In this document: positions 1-7,099 of the stretch, in pieces
Numbering within the stretch: the stretch's first letter is position 1
How the letters are laid out: each line of letters begins with the position of its first letter
NCBI GenBank assembly: GCA_945834545.1
Contig: CAMAHO010000118.1
Location: forward strand, 1-7,165
Reading direction: 5' to 3'
Length of the DNA: 7,165 bases
From: an uncultured Lachnospiraceae bacterium
GTDB lineage: Bacteria > Bacillota > Clostridia > Lachnospirales > Lachnospiraceae
The notes under the pieces: model-generated
Told to the model about the DNA's origin: nothing
The model's input: only the letters and a program-made list of their open reading frames with translations
Databases searched by the model: none
Position numbers and translations under genes: made by a program

Positions 1-1
1 T

Positions 2-475
2 GGTTTAGGTCAGGATTTAAGCATATCAACGAAAGAAGCAGCAAATTATATTGAGCAGTATTTTCAAACCTATCCCAAAGTAAAGCGCTTTTTGGATCAA
101 CAGGTGGAGGAAGCAAAGGAAAAGGGATATACTACAACCATGTTTGGTAGAAGAAGGCCCATACCGGAGCTTTCAAGCTCCAATTTTGTTCAAAGGTCCT
201 TCGGGGAGCGCGTAGCCATGAATTCTCCTATCCAGGGAACCGCCGCTGACATTATTAAGGTGGCAATGATATCGGTATGGAAGGAGTTAAAGGAGCGAGA
301 ACTCAGTTCCAAATTAATATTACAAATACACGATGAACTTCTTATTGAAACGAAGAAGGAAGAGGAGACAATCGTGAAGGAGCTTTTGATACGAAATATG
401 CGGGACGCAGCAAAGCTGGCAGTAGAACTTGTGGTAGATGCTCACTGTGGAAGCGATTGGTATGAAGCAAAGTAG
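2..475 (+). CDS. polA: DNA polymerase I, C-terminal end (partial, 5' end outside window)
   Basis: The frame is open from base 2 to the TAG at 473-475, giving the last 157 residues of a family A DNA polymerase; the rest of the roughly 880-residue protein lies left of the window. The fragment begins just after where the O-helix would end and covers the fingers/palm C-terminal part. Visible family A motifs are GRRR (fragment residues 49-52), the conserved segment NSPIQGTAADIIK (74-86), and motif C, QIHDEL (108-113, HDEL at bases 329-340). Its aspartate is one of the two metal-binding catalytic residues. The protein is cytoplasmic and fills gaps during excision repair and Okazaki-fragment maturation. 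Only the polymerase end is visible, so whether the 5' nuclease and a proofreading-competent 3'-5' exonuclease are present cannot be judged. The stop codon overlaps the Shine-Dalgarno site of coaE 9 nt upstream of its start, which points to co-transcription. Confidence 0.97.
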   Translation, partial: GLGQDLSISTKEAANYIEQYFQTYPKVKRFLDQQVEEAKEKGYTTTMFGRRRPIPELSSSNFVQRSFGERVAMNSPIQGTAADIIKVAMISVWKELKERELSSKLILQIHDELLIETKKEEETIVKELLIRNMRDAAKLAVELVVDAHCGSDWYEAK

Positions 476-484
476 GAGCAGAAT

Positions 485-1087
485 ATGAAAATAATAGGTG
501 TAACCGGTGGTGTCGGAGCAGGAAAATCTGTTGTGCTACAATATATAACGACCCACTATGAGGTAAAGGTTTTTTATGCGGATACGATAGCTCTTGAGCT
601 GCAGAAAAAGGGGGGACCCTGCTATCAGCCACTGATTACCTTGCTGGGGAAAGACTGTTTGGATGAATCTCTGGAATTCAATCGGAAGGCTGTTGCCAAT
701 CGTATCTTTCAAGATAAGAGTTTGCTGGAAAAGGTAAATGCTATTGTACACCCGGCAGTGAAAACCTACCTTCTTAAACAATTTGCATTGGCAGAATGTC
801 AGGGAGTTGAGCTGGTATTTGTGGAGGCAGCCCTCTTGATTGAAGCTGGTTATAAGAATGTAGTAGATGAGATGTGGGTGGTCTGCGCAGAGAAAGAAAT
901 CAGGGAAAAAAGACTAGCTGAGAATAGAGGGTATACAGCAGAGCGAACGCGTAATATCATGCAACACCAGTTATCCCAGGAAGCATTTTTGCAGGAAGCA
1001 GATGTAGTGATTTATAATAATGATGATTTTGAACATACCATTCGCCAAATTCGTGAAAGATTGGAGATGTATACATGGCACAATTAA
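485..1087 (+). CDS. coaE: Dephospho-CoA kinase
   Basis: This 200-residue protein is a P-loop kinase that phosphorylates the 3'-hydroxyl of the dephospho-CoA ribose with ATP, the last step of coenzyme A synthesis in the cytoplasm. The N-terminus carries the Walker A loop GGVGAGKS (residues 8-15), followed by ADTIA with Asp33 at the position of the family's catalytic aspartate. A central LLIEAGY segment matches the family's LL-E motif, and the LID-like stretch with EKRLAENRG comes next. Many CoaE proteins have Asp-x-Asp at the second motif; here the first Asp position is Tyr31, probably a tolerated variation. Length is normal for the family. The ATG at 485 is chosen because AGGAG (474-478) lies 6 nt upstream and the protein starts directly with the first beta strand. 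The 3' end overlaps the next gene by 13 nt. The order polA-coaE is common in Firmicutes, where the pair is linked as housekeeping genes. Confidence 0.96.
   Translation: MKIIGVTGGVGAGKSVVLQYITTHYEVKVFYADTIALELQKKGGPCYQPLITLLGKDCLDESLEFNRKAVANRIFQDKSLLEKVNAIVHPAVKTYLLKQFALAECQGVELVFVEAALLIEAGYKNVVDEMWVVCAEKEIREKRLAENRGYTAERTRNIMQHQLSQEAFLQEADVVIYNNDDFEHTIRQIRERLEMYTWHN
1063..1066 (+). promoter_or_regulatory. Shine-Dalgarno site of the FtsA-like gene, inside coaE
   Basis: GGAG lies 8 nt before the ATG at 1075 and is embedded in the last codons of coaE. It fixes the start of the FtsA-like gene within coaE and makes the 13-nt overlap (1075-1087) likely to be real. Ribosomes finishing coaE would pass directly over this start, so translational coupling is plausible (inference). 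Confidence 0.7.
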
Positions 1088-3231
1088 ATGAGAAACAAAG
1101 TCAGACGGTCTTTGGATTGGATATTGGAACCAGAAGCATAGTAGGTACGGTGGGGTATCTGGATGGCAATAAATTTCACGTAATCGCCCAGCATAGTAAG
1201 GAACACGAGACAAGAGCTATGTTGGATGGACAGATTCACGATATACAGAAGGTTGGCGAGTCCATTATTCAAGTAAAGGAAGTATTAGAGAAGGAGCTGG
1301 GCAGAAAGCTAACAGAGGTTTGTATCGCTGCAGCAGGAAGAGTTCTTCGAACGGTTACAACCTTTGTGGAAACTTCCTTTGAAAATGAAAAGGAAGTGAC
1401 TGAGGACGATGTCTATATGCTTTCCACTCTCGGTGTAGAAAAGGCATATGTAGAGTTCCAAAAGGGTAATGATACGGAAATGAAATTCTATTGTGTGGGT
1501 TATACGCCTATGCGGTATTATTTGAATGGATATCAGATTAACAATCTGGTGGGACATAAGGCTAAGACCATAGGATTGGATTTAATAGGGACCTTTTTGC
1601 CTGATGATGTGGTAGACGGTCTGTACAAAGCGGTGGAAATCGCAGGACTGAGAGTAGCGAATCTGACATTGGAGCCTATCGCTGCAATTCAGGTCGCAAT
1701 ACCTGAGAAGTTTAGAATGTTAAATATGGCTCTAGTGGATGTAGGAGCGGGCACCAGCGATATCTGTATCACCAAGGAGGGGACAATTACCGCATATGGA
1801 ATGATACCCCAAGCGGGAGACAGCTTGACGGATATTATCGTTCAGCACTGTCTGTGCGAATTTGACGTTGCTGAGAAAATCAAACGCAGTGCAGGAGTAC
1901 AAGATACCATAGAATATGAGGATATTATGGGACTGCCACAGACAATTTCTTCTGCTGAAGTGGAAGGAATCTTAGAAGATACGGTGGAACAGATGACTTT
2001 GCAGGTAGCAGAGGGAATCAAAAATCTCAATGGTGAAAAACCTGTCAGTGCGGTCTTTGTCGTTGGCGGTGGAGGTATGATACCGGGATATACCCAGAAG
2101 CTGGCAAAGCATTTGGGTATTTTGCCGGAGCGTGTGGCCATTCGTGGCAAGGAGGTAATGCAGAATATTATTTTTGACATCGAGAATCCAAGAAGAGATG
2201 CCATGATGGTTACCCCAATTGGAATATGCTACAGCTTCTATGAACAAAGCAATAATTTCATTTTTGCTGAGTTTAACGGAGAACGAATAAAACTGTATGA
2301 TACCGGAAAACTGACAGTAGCAGATTGCGCTATGCAGATTTCTTTCCCAAATGAAGAGCTGTTTCCAAGACGAGGAAAAGCTTTGACTTTCACAGTCAAT
2401 GAGAAGTCGAGAATGGTAAGAGGTCAGTTAGGCGAGGCAAGCACGATTCTTGTAAATGGTGCAGAAGCCTACATTACTACTCAGATTAAAAATGGCGATA
2501 AAATCGAGGTAACATCCTCTACGATAGGTGAACCGGCAGAGTTGGAATTAGGGAAATTGCCTGAATTTTCAGAAAAGATGGTAATTACAGTTAACGGAAT
2601 GCCCATTTCTTTGCCAAAAACCGCCTTTGTCAACGGTGTGTTGCAGAATGAATATTATACCGTGAAAGAGGGAGATGTGATCGATATCCATAATTACTAT
2701 ACCGTAGAAGAAATCGGAACTCTCTTAGATATGACTGTGGGAAGTGAAATTAAAGTGAATGATATTCCCGCAAAAAGAGATACCAGAGTGTATGAAGATT
2801 TCACTCTGACCTTTTCTGCCGATGTGGAGGAAGAGTTAGATGGTGTATTGGATGAAGAAGAGACAACTCAGGATATAGAACAGCATATCCCTCAGGAGGT
2901 AAACCAAGAAGAACTACAGGTTACAAAAACATCAGAAACCAAAGAGAAATCAATACAGCAGAAAGAAGAGGTGGAAACGGGAAAAACGGAGGAAGAAGTA
3001 GATTTCGAGCCCGTCGCAGAACCTGTTACAGTGGCTGTAATTGTCAACAAAAAACCCATTGTTATGAGTGGTAAGCCTTCCTATGTTTTTGTAGATGTGT
3101 TTGATTACATCCAATTTGATTTACATCATCCACCTAAGGGAAAAGGGATTGTAACCAATATGAACGGACATCCCGCCGAGTATATGGCAACTCTTCAAGA
3201 TGGGGATATCATAGATATTTACTGGGAATAG
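1075..3231 (+). CDS. FtsA/PilM-type actin-fold protein with long repetitive C-terminal extension
   Basis: The N-terminal ~400 residues are an FtsA-class actin-like ATPase: phosphate-1 loop GLDIGT (14-19), phosphate-2 loop VDVGAGTSD (221-229) and adenosine motif VVGGGGMIPG (329-338). The region about 85-195 fits the FtsA 1C (SHS2-type) subdomain. FtsA tethers the FtsZ ring to the membrane and recruits division proteins; PilM relatives anchor pilus machinery. This protein, at 718 residues, is far longer than classical FtsA (about 420). Residues 440-582 and 650-718 contain repeated short strands of the form V-N-G followed by G-D-x-I (see findings). They are separated by an acidic, Glu/Gln/Thr-rich, probably disordered linker at 584-650. 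No signal peptide or membrane segment is visible, and the C-terminus (DIIDIYWE) does not look like the amphipathic membrane-targeting helix of FtsA. It overlaps coaE by 13 nt and lies 17 nt from the next gene. Family membership is confident; a division role is inferred. Confidence 0.88.
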   Translation: MAQLNEKQSQTVFGLDIGTRSIVGTVGYLDGNKFHVIAQHSKEHETRAMLDGQIHDIQKVGESIIQVKEVLEKELGRKLTEVCIAAAGRVLRTVTTFVETSFENEKEVTEDDVYMLSTLGVEKAYVEFQKGNDTEMKFYCVGYTPMRYYLNGYQINNLVGHKAKTIGLDLIGTFLPDDVVDGLYKAVEIAGLRVANLTLEPIAAIQVAIPEKFRMLNMALVDVGAGTSDICITKEGTITAYGMIPQAGDSLTDIIVQHCLCEFDVAEKIKRSAGVQDTIEYEDIMGLPQTISSAEVEGILEDTVEQMTLQVAEGIKNLNGEKPVSAVFVVGGGGMIPGYTQKLAKHLGILPERVAIRGKEVMQNIIFDIENPRRDAMMVTPIGICYSFYEQSNNFIFAEFNGERIKLYDTGKLTVADCAMQISFPNEELFPRRGKALTFTVNEKSRMVRGQLGEASTILVNGAEAYITTQIKNGDKIEVTSSTIGEPAELELGKLPEFSEKMVITVNGMPISLPKTAFVNGVLQNEYYTVKEGDVIDIHNYYTVEEIGTLLDMTVGSEIKVNDIPAKRDTRVYEDFTLTFSADVEEELDGVLDEEETTQDIEQHIPQEVNQEELQVTKTSETKEKSIQQKEEVETGKTEEEVDFEPVAEPVTVAVIVNKKPIVMSGKPSYVFVDVFDYIQFDLHHPPKGKGIVTNMNGHPAEYMATLQDGDIIDIYWE

Positions 3232-3248
3232 GGAACAAGGACGAAGGC

Positions 3249-4049
3249 ATGAGATTATGTAGTATTGCAAGTGGAAGCAGTGGAAACTGTATCTATGTGG
3301 GTAGCGATACGACACATTTATTGGTGGATGATGGCGTGAGCTTTAGAAGGACAGAGGAGGGGTTAAAAAACCTGGGGTTAAAGGTAACGGATTTAGATGG
3401 TATACTGATAACCCACGAACATTCAGACCATGTGAAAGGTTTGGAAATCCTTTGTAAAAAATATGATGTTCCGATTTACGCTACCGAAGGTACCATAATG
3501 TGTCTTAGGAAAAATGCAGTGTTGGCGCAAAAGGATGACGATTTGTTTCGAGTAGTTAGGGCGGATGAGAGGTTTAGCATCAAAGACTGTGTGGTCAATC
3601 CCATCCGAATTTCGCACGATGCAGCAGAACCGGTTGCTTATCGTATCGGGTATGGAAAAAAGAAGGTGGCAGTCTGTACCGATATTGGATATTATAACGA
3701 TTATATTGTCGAGAACTTAAAAGGTCTGAATGCCCTGGTGCTTGAGGCTAATCATGATGTAAGGATGCTTCAGGCGGGCCCCTATCCCTATTATTTAAAA
3801 CAGAGGATTTTGGGGAAAAGAGGGCATTTATCAAATGAAAATGCCGGCAGGCTGTTAAGCAGTGTTTTACACGATGAGCTGCAGCAGATAGTGCTTGGAC
3901 ATTTGAGCAAGGAGAATAATCTTCCGGAATTAGCCTACGAGGCAGTTCGAATGGAAATAGAGCTGTCTGAATGCAAGTATAGAGCGGATGATTTTCAGAT
4001 AGCTGTAGCGAAAAGGGATGTTCCTTCTGAGATTATTTCCATTAATTGA
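3249..4049 (+). CDS. MBL-fold metallohydrolase, YycJ/WalJ type
   Basis: This 266-residue cytoplasmic protein has a metallo-beta-lactamase fold. The start SIASGSSGNC (residues 5-14) is characteristic of the YycJ/WalJ branch, and the metal-binding motif THEHSDH sits at 55-61. Further likely ligands or conserved sites are Asp145 in CTDIG, the EANHD segment (166-170), RGHLS (191-195) and His218 in LGHLS. The family includes predicted nucleases and phosphodiesterases; Bacillus YycJ has been tied to mismatch repair and to the WalRK wall-stress locus, so a nucleic-acid substrate is plausible but not shown here. The ATG at 3249 is preceded by purine-rich AAGG at 3237-3240, 8 nt upstream, and matches the family's usual start. 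It sits 17 nt after the FtsA-like gene, not in a walRK operon, and seems to be the last gene of the polA-coaE string. Fold and family are confident; substrate unknown. Confidence 0.9.
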   Translation: MRLCSIASGSSGNCIYVGSDTTHLLVDDGVSFRRTEEGLKNLGLKVTDLDGILITHEHSDHVKGLEILCKKYDVPIYATEGTIMCLRKNAVLAQKDDDLFRVVRADERFSIKDCVVNPIRISHDAAEPVAYRIGYGKKKVAVCTDIGYYNDYIVENLKGLNALVLEANHDVRMLQAGPYPYYLKQRILGKRGHLSNENAGRLLSSVLHDELQQIVLGHLSKENNLPELAYEAVRMEIELSECKYRADDFQIAVAKRDVPSEIISIN

Positions 4050-4050
4050 C

Positions 4051-4079
4051 TTGCAAAAATACTACGAATGTTGTTAAAT
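4051..4079 (+). promoter_or_regulatory. Possible promoter upstream of the ACT-domain gene
   Basis: In the 61-nt gap after the hydrolase gene, TTGCAA (4051-4056) and TTAAAT (4074-4079) are 17 nt apart, each matching the sigma-A hexamers at 4 of 6 positions. No terminator hairpin is visible in this gap, so the ACT/UPF0210 pair could also be read from upstream. The match is weak and other registers are possible, for example TTGTTA (4071-4076) with CATAAG (4094-4099). Confidence 0.3.
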
Positions 4080-4110
4080 GGTAAGGATTAATACATAAGA
4101 GAGGTTTGCT

Positions 4111-4383
4111 ATGAAAAAGACAATTATTACTGTTGTGGGTAAAGATACCGTAGGTATCATTGCTAAGGTTTGTACTTATCTTGCAGATAAGAAGATTAAC
4201 ATTGAGGACATTTCCCAGACGATCGTCCAGGGCTATTTTAATATGATGATGGTTGTAGATACTGCCAATTCCACCAATAGCTTTATGGACATGGCAGATG
4301 ATTTGGAAGAGTTGGGCAAGTCAATCGGAGTCGTGATTAAGTGCCAAAAAGAAGAGATATTTGATCAGATGCATCGCATTTAA
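4111..4383 (+). CDS. ACT-domain protein, UPF0237 / GcvR-like family
   Basis: This 90-residue protein is essentially one ACT domain (about residues 3-75). The pattern is typical: strand ITVVGKDTVGIIAKV (6-20), then KKINIEDISQ ahead of a second strand with FNMMMVVD. ACT domains generally bind small ligands, often amino acids, and signal to a partner; GcvR in enterobacteria is a two-ACT relative that represses the glycine cleavage system. The ligand here cannot be told from sequence. GAGG (4101-4104) stands 6 nt before the ATG. Length matches the single-domain family, so it is not a fragment. It is followed after 24 nt by the UPF0210 gene. The two families are found side by side in many Firmicutes, which suggests the ACT protein senses a ligand for the larger partner (inference). 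No DNA-binding domain is present. Confidence 0.93.
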   Translation: MKKTIITVVGKDTVGIIAKVCTYLADKKINIEDISQTIVQGYFNMMMVVDTANSTNSFMDMADDLEELGKSIGVVIKCQKEEIFDQMHRI

Positions 4384-4407
4384 TCAGTAGGTGAAAGGTG
4401 AGAAGCT

Positions 4408-5772
4408 ATGATAAATATTTTTGAAGTTTTGGAAACAAATAACATGGTAGAGAAGGAAAATCTGGATGTCCGCACAATTACCATGGGTATTAATCTGTTA
4501 AGCTGCGTGGACAAGGATTTGGAAACATGCCGAAAAAAGATTTACAATACGATTTATGAGGCAACCAAGGATTTGGTTGCTACAGGCGAGTATATTTCTC
4601 GGGAATTTGGTATCCCTATTGTGAATAAGAGAATTTCAGTCACACCCATATCTTTAGTAGGTGGAGCTTGCTGTAAAACCGTAGAGGATTTTGCTTCCAT
4701 TGCAAAGACCCTGGATGAGGTTGCTAAGAAAGTAGGGGTGAACTTTATTGGAGGATATTCTGCTCTGGTAAGCAAGGGGATGACAAAGGCAGATGAATTA
4801 TTAATTCGTTCCATTCCTCTGGCTTTATCTACAACAGAAAGGGTGTGCAGCTCAGTCAATCTTGGTTCCACAAAAACCGGTATCAATATGGACGCGGTAA
4901 AGCTGATGGGAGAAATTATTCTGGAAACAGCACAATATACCAAGGAGAATGATTCCTTAGGCTGCGCAAAGCTGGTAGTATTCTGTAATGCACCAGATGA
5001 CAATCCTTTTATGGCGGGTGCATTTCACGGAGTAACGGAAGCAGATAAGATCATCAATGTCGGAGTCAGTGGTCCCGGCGTTGTAAAGACTGCTTTGGAA
5101 AAGGTGCGTGGCGAAAACTTTGAGGTATTGTGTGAGACCATTAAGAAGACGGCATTTAAGGTAACTCGCGTGGGTCAATTGGTCGCACAGGAAGCCTCTA
5201 AGATGTTGGGGGTTCCCTTTGGAATTGTAGATTTATCTCTGGCCCCTACCCCTGCTATTGGCGATAGCGTGGCAGATATTCTATGTGAAATCGGGTTGGA
5301 ATATGCAGGTGCTCCCGGTACGACTGCTGCCCTGGCATTATTAAATGACCAAGTAAAGAAGGGTGGCGTAATGGCGTCCTCCTATGTGGGTGGATTAAGT
5401 GGTGCATTTATTCCTGTCAGTGAAGATCAGGGAATGATAGATGCTGTGGAAGCGGGTGCCCTTACTTTAGAGAAGCTGGAGGCTATGACTTGTGTATGTT
5501 CTGTTGGATTGGATATGATAGCCATTCCGGGGGATACCAAGGCAACCACTATTTCCGGTATCATAGCAGATGAAATGGCTATCGGAATGGTGAACCAAAA
5601 GACTACCGCTGTCAGAATCATTCCGGTGATTGGAAAGACAGTAGGAGATACAGTAGAGTTTGGCGGACTGTTGGGTCACGCTCCCGTCATGCCGGTGAAT
5701 CCATATTCCTGTGAAGCTTTTGTCAATCGCGGAGGAAGAATCCCGGCTCCGATTCATAGTTTTAAAAATTAA
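4408..5772 (+). CDS. UPF0210 / DUF711 ('PFL family') protein
   Basis: This 454-residue cytoplasmic protein belongs to the UPF0210 family, whose solved members resemble the barrel of pyruvate formate-lyase, hence the name 'PFL family protein'. Its reaction is not established. Family signatures are VRTITMG near residue 21, NAPDDNPFMAG (194-204), VSGPGVVK (220-227), SLAPTPAIGDSVADI (277-291), GAPGTTAALAL (301-311) and the C-terminal GGRIPAPIHSFKN. A Cys-x-Cys pair (Cys362 and Cys364 in TCVCSVG) and Cys193 are candidate functional residues. I see no clear glycyl-radical motif of the R-V-x-G-[FWY] type near the C-terminus, so PFL activity should not be inferred. The length is full. AGGTGA (4396-4401) is 6 nt upstream of the chosen ATG, and the protein begins in the usual way with an IFEVLET stretch. 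It forms a two-gene unit with the ACT-domain gene and ends just before a terminator hairpin. Confidence 0.95.
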   Translation: MINIFEVLETNNMVEKENLDVRTITMGINLLSCVDKDLETCRKKIYNTIYEATKDLVATGEYISREFGIPIVNKRISVTPISLVGGACCKTVEDFASIAKTLDEVAKKVGVNFIGGYSALVSKGMTKADELLIRSIPLALSTTERVCSSVNLGSTKTGINMDAVKLMGEIILETAQYTKENDSLGCAKLVVFCNAPDDNPFMAGAFHGVTEADKIINVGVSGPGVVKTALEKVRGENFEVLCETIKKTAFKVTRVGQLVAQEASKMLGVPFGIVDLSLAPTPAIGDSVADILCEIGLEYAGAPGTTAALALLNDQVKKGGVMASSYVGGLSGAFIPVSEDQGMIDAVEAGALTLEKLEAMTCVCSVGLDMIAIPGDTKATTISGIIADEMAIGMVNQKTTAVRIIPVIGKTVGDTVEFGGLLGHAPVMPVNPYSCEAFVNRGGRIPAPIHSFKN

Positions 5773-5776
5773 AAAA

Positions 5777-5806
5777 ACGCCTCATTTTCGCAAGAAGATG
5801 AGGCGT
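5777..5806. terminator. Bidirectional intrinsic terminator between convergent genes
   Basis: Bases 5777-5789 pair with 5794-5806 to form a 13-bp stem with one G-T wobble, closed on the plus strand by a GCAA loop (5790-5793). The stem base ACGCCTCAT/ATGAGGCGT is perfect over 9 bp. On the minus strand it is followed by seven T residues (complement of 5771-5777), a strong terminator for tmcAL. On the plus strand the tail is only CTTTAAG, with a T6 run 12 nt further on, so it is weaker for the UPF0210 gene, whose stop lies 4 nt before the stem. Confidence 0.9.
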
Positions 5807-5846
5807 CTTTAAGCTCAATTTTTTAATATAGATGCTTTGACCGGGG

Positions 5847-7076
5847 CTATTGAATGCAAATGGGAATGGTGTACTCGTTTTGAGGAGTACGATTGGCTTT
5901 CTTCCCTTGAATATAATAATATAGGGTGTCCATTCTCAGGTGGTGCTCAAAGCTTGTCAGAGCTTTTGGAGAAAGAAGGTTCTTTGCATCAGCTACCTTT
6001 GTTATCAGCTTTAGGCTGGTTTTTTGGTCAATCTCTTTAAGAAGTGGTAGAGCTGACTTGCGAAATCCTAAGACACGCACATAAGATAAATCGGAATAAG
6101 GATTTGCAAAGTCAGTTTTTCTAATACCAAGCATAATATGCATCAGACATCTGGAAATACGGGTGTAGGTTAATTCCTTACTCTTTAAGAGGTTACAGTA
6201 GGAATCAAAATCCTTGTACATAGAGAGTGTGTTTTGTATCCTATTGGATAAATCAGAAGACACATCCGCAAATTGCGAGAAACCATTTTCACTATGCGAC
6301 AATAGGGTGTAATAAAGAATATCCGAAAAATCATTGTTTGTTATGTGTCGATAAGTGTTAAAATAATGCTTGAACAGTTCTTGAGTTTCGGATGGTATCT
6401 TATCGGCTAGCAATGTCTTATCAGTGTCAGAATAGATTGCTTCACGGATGGCTTTTGCAGAGGCAAGGCTTGCATCAAATTGAGAACTATGATAATTGCT
6501 GCCGGTACGAAGAGTGGTATATGGCTTATAAGCTGCTCCGTGCTTTCGCATGGCCTTTAAATATTCAATAGCCAGTATATTGTTGGGGGATGTAAGATAA
6601 TCCGGCATGGTCAAGAGAGACGGCTCAACCTGAAATAAGGCGTCATTTCTTGCCTGAGGAAAGCTTTTGCCATTCGCAAGGCCTTGCTGCAAAATGGTCT
6701 GGTACTCCTTGGACTCGTCTGCCAGGATAGTGGCAATCAGGTGTAAGGTATCTAAGTCACCACATTCGCTGCCAAAACACAAATAGTCGATGACACCGAT
6801 TCTTTTTAAAATCGCAACAGAGCCGTTAGCAAAGTATTCAGCGCTGGAGCAACTAAAGTGTGGTGGTAATTCGAGAACCATATCAGCACCTGCCTGTAAT
6901 GCCATTTCGGCTCTGGTGTGCTTGTCCATAATGGCAGGGGCACCTCTTTGTACATAATTTCCGCTCATAAGAACAATTGTATAATCAGCACCAGTGTTCG
7001 TCTTAGCATCTTCCATTTGATAGATATGACCTTTATGTAAAGGATTATATTCCGCAATGATTGCATTTATTTTCAT
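5847..7076 (-). CDS. tmcAL: tRNA(Met) cytidine acetate ligase
   Basis: This 409-residue protein matches TmcAL (formerly YlbM), which activates acetate with ATP and acetylates N4 of the wobble cytidine of elongator tRNA-Met (ac4C34), sharpening AUG reading. It starts with the nucleotidyltransferase signature AEYNPLHKGH (residues 8-17; HKGH is the HxGH-type ATP motif). Then come MSGNYVQRGAPA (37-48), a segment ELPPHFSCSSAEYFA, the glycine in FGSE (102), SPNNILAIEY (163-172), TLRTGSNYH (188-196) and SAKAIREA, all typical of the family. Length is close to the Bacillus protein (about 415). The ATG at 7076 follows a GAGGATGGATA stretch (7081-7091 on this strand) and gives the expected N-terminus. 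It is convergent with the UPF0210 gene and ends in a shared terminator. It is monocistronic as far as the window shows. Confidence 0.96.
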   Translation of the reverse strand: MKINAIIAEYNPLHKGHIYQMEDAKTNTGADYTIVLMSGNYVQRGAPAIMDKHTRAEMALQAGADMVLELPPHFSCSSAEYFANGSVAILKRIGVIDYLCFGSECGDLDTLHLIATILADESKEYQTILQQGLANGKSFPQARNDALFQVEPSLLTMPDYLTSPNNILAIEYLKAMRKHGAAYKPYTTLRTGSNYHSSQFDASLASAKAIREAIYSDTDKTLLADKIPSETQELFKHYFNTYRHITNNDFSDILYYTLLSHSENGFSQFADVSSDLSNRIQNTLSMYKDFDSYCNLLKSKELTYTRISRCLMHIMLGIRKTDFANPYSDLSYVRVLGFRKSALPLLKEIDQKTSLKLITKVADAKNLLSPKALTSFEHHLRMDTLYYYIQGKKANRTPQNEYTIPICIQ

Positions 7077-7099
7077 ACATTATCCATCCTCAAAAAAGC

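Noticed and set aside
1842..2204. 120-residue minus-strand open frame
   Set aside because: It is antisense to the actin-fold core of the FtsA-like gene, including its adenosine-binding motif, and has no features of its own.
4050..4110. Terminator or riboswitch in the gap before the ACT-domain gene
   Set aside because: Only 61 nt are available, with no stable hairpin and no T run; nothing supports a structured RNA.
4554..5003. 149-residue minus-strand open frame
   Set aside because: It is fully antisense to the UPF0210 gene, whose family signatures run through the same bases; its product has no recognisable domain.
4408..5772. True pyruvate formate-lyase
   Set aside because: The 'PFL family' label reflects structural likeness of the barrel; the protein is much shorter than PFL (about 750 residues) and lacks the C-terminal glycyl-radical motif.
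5837..6040. 67-residue plus-strand open frame antisense to the tmcAL 3' end
   Set aside because: It lies almost wholly within the well-supported tmcAL frame, its product resembles no family I know, and no convincing Shine-Dalgarno precedes its start.
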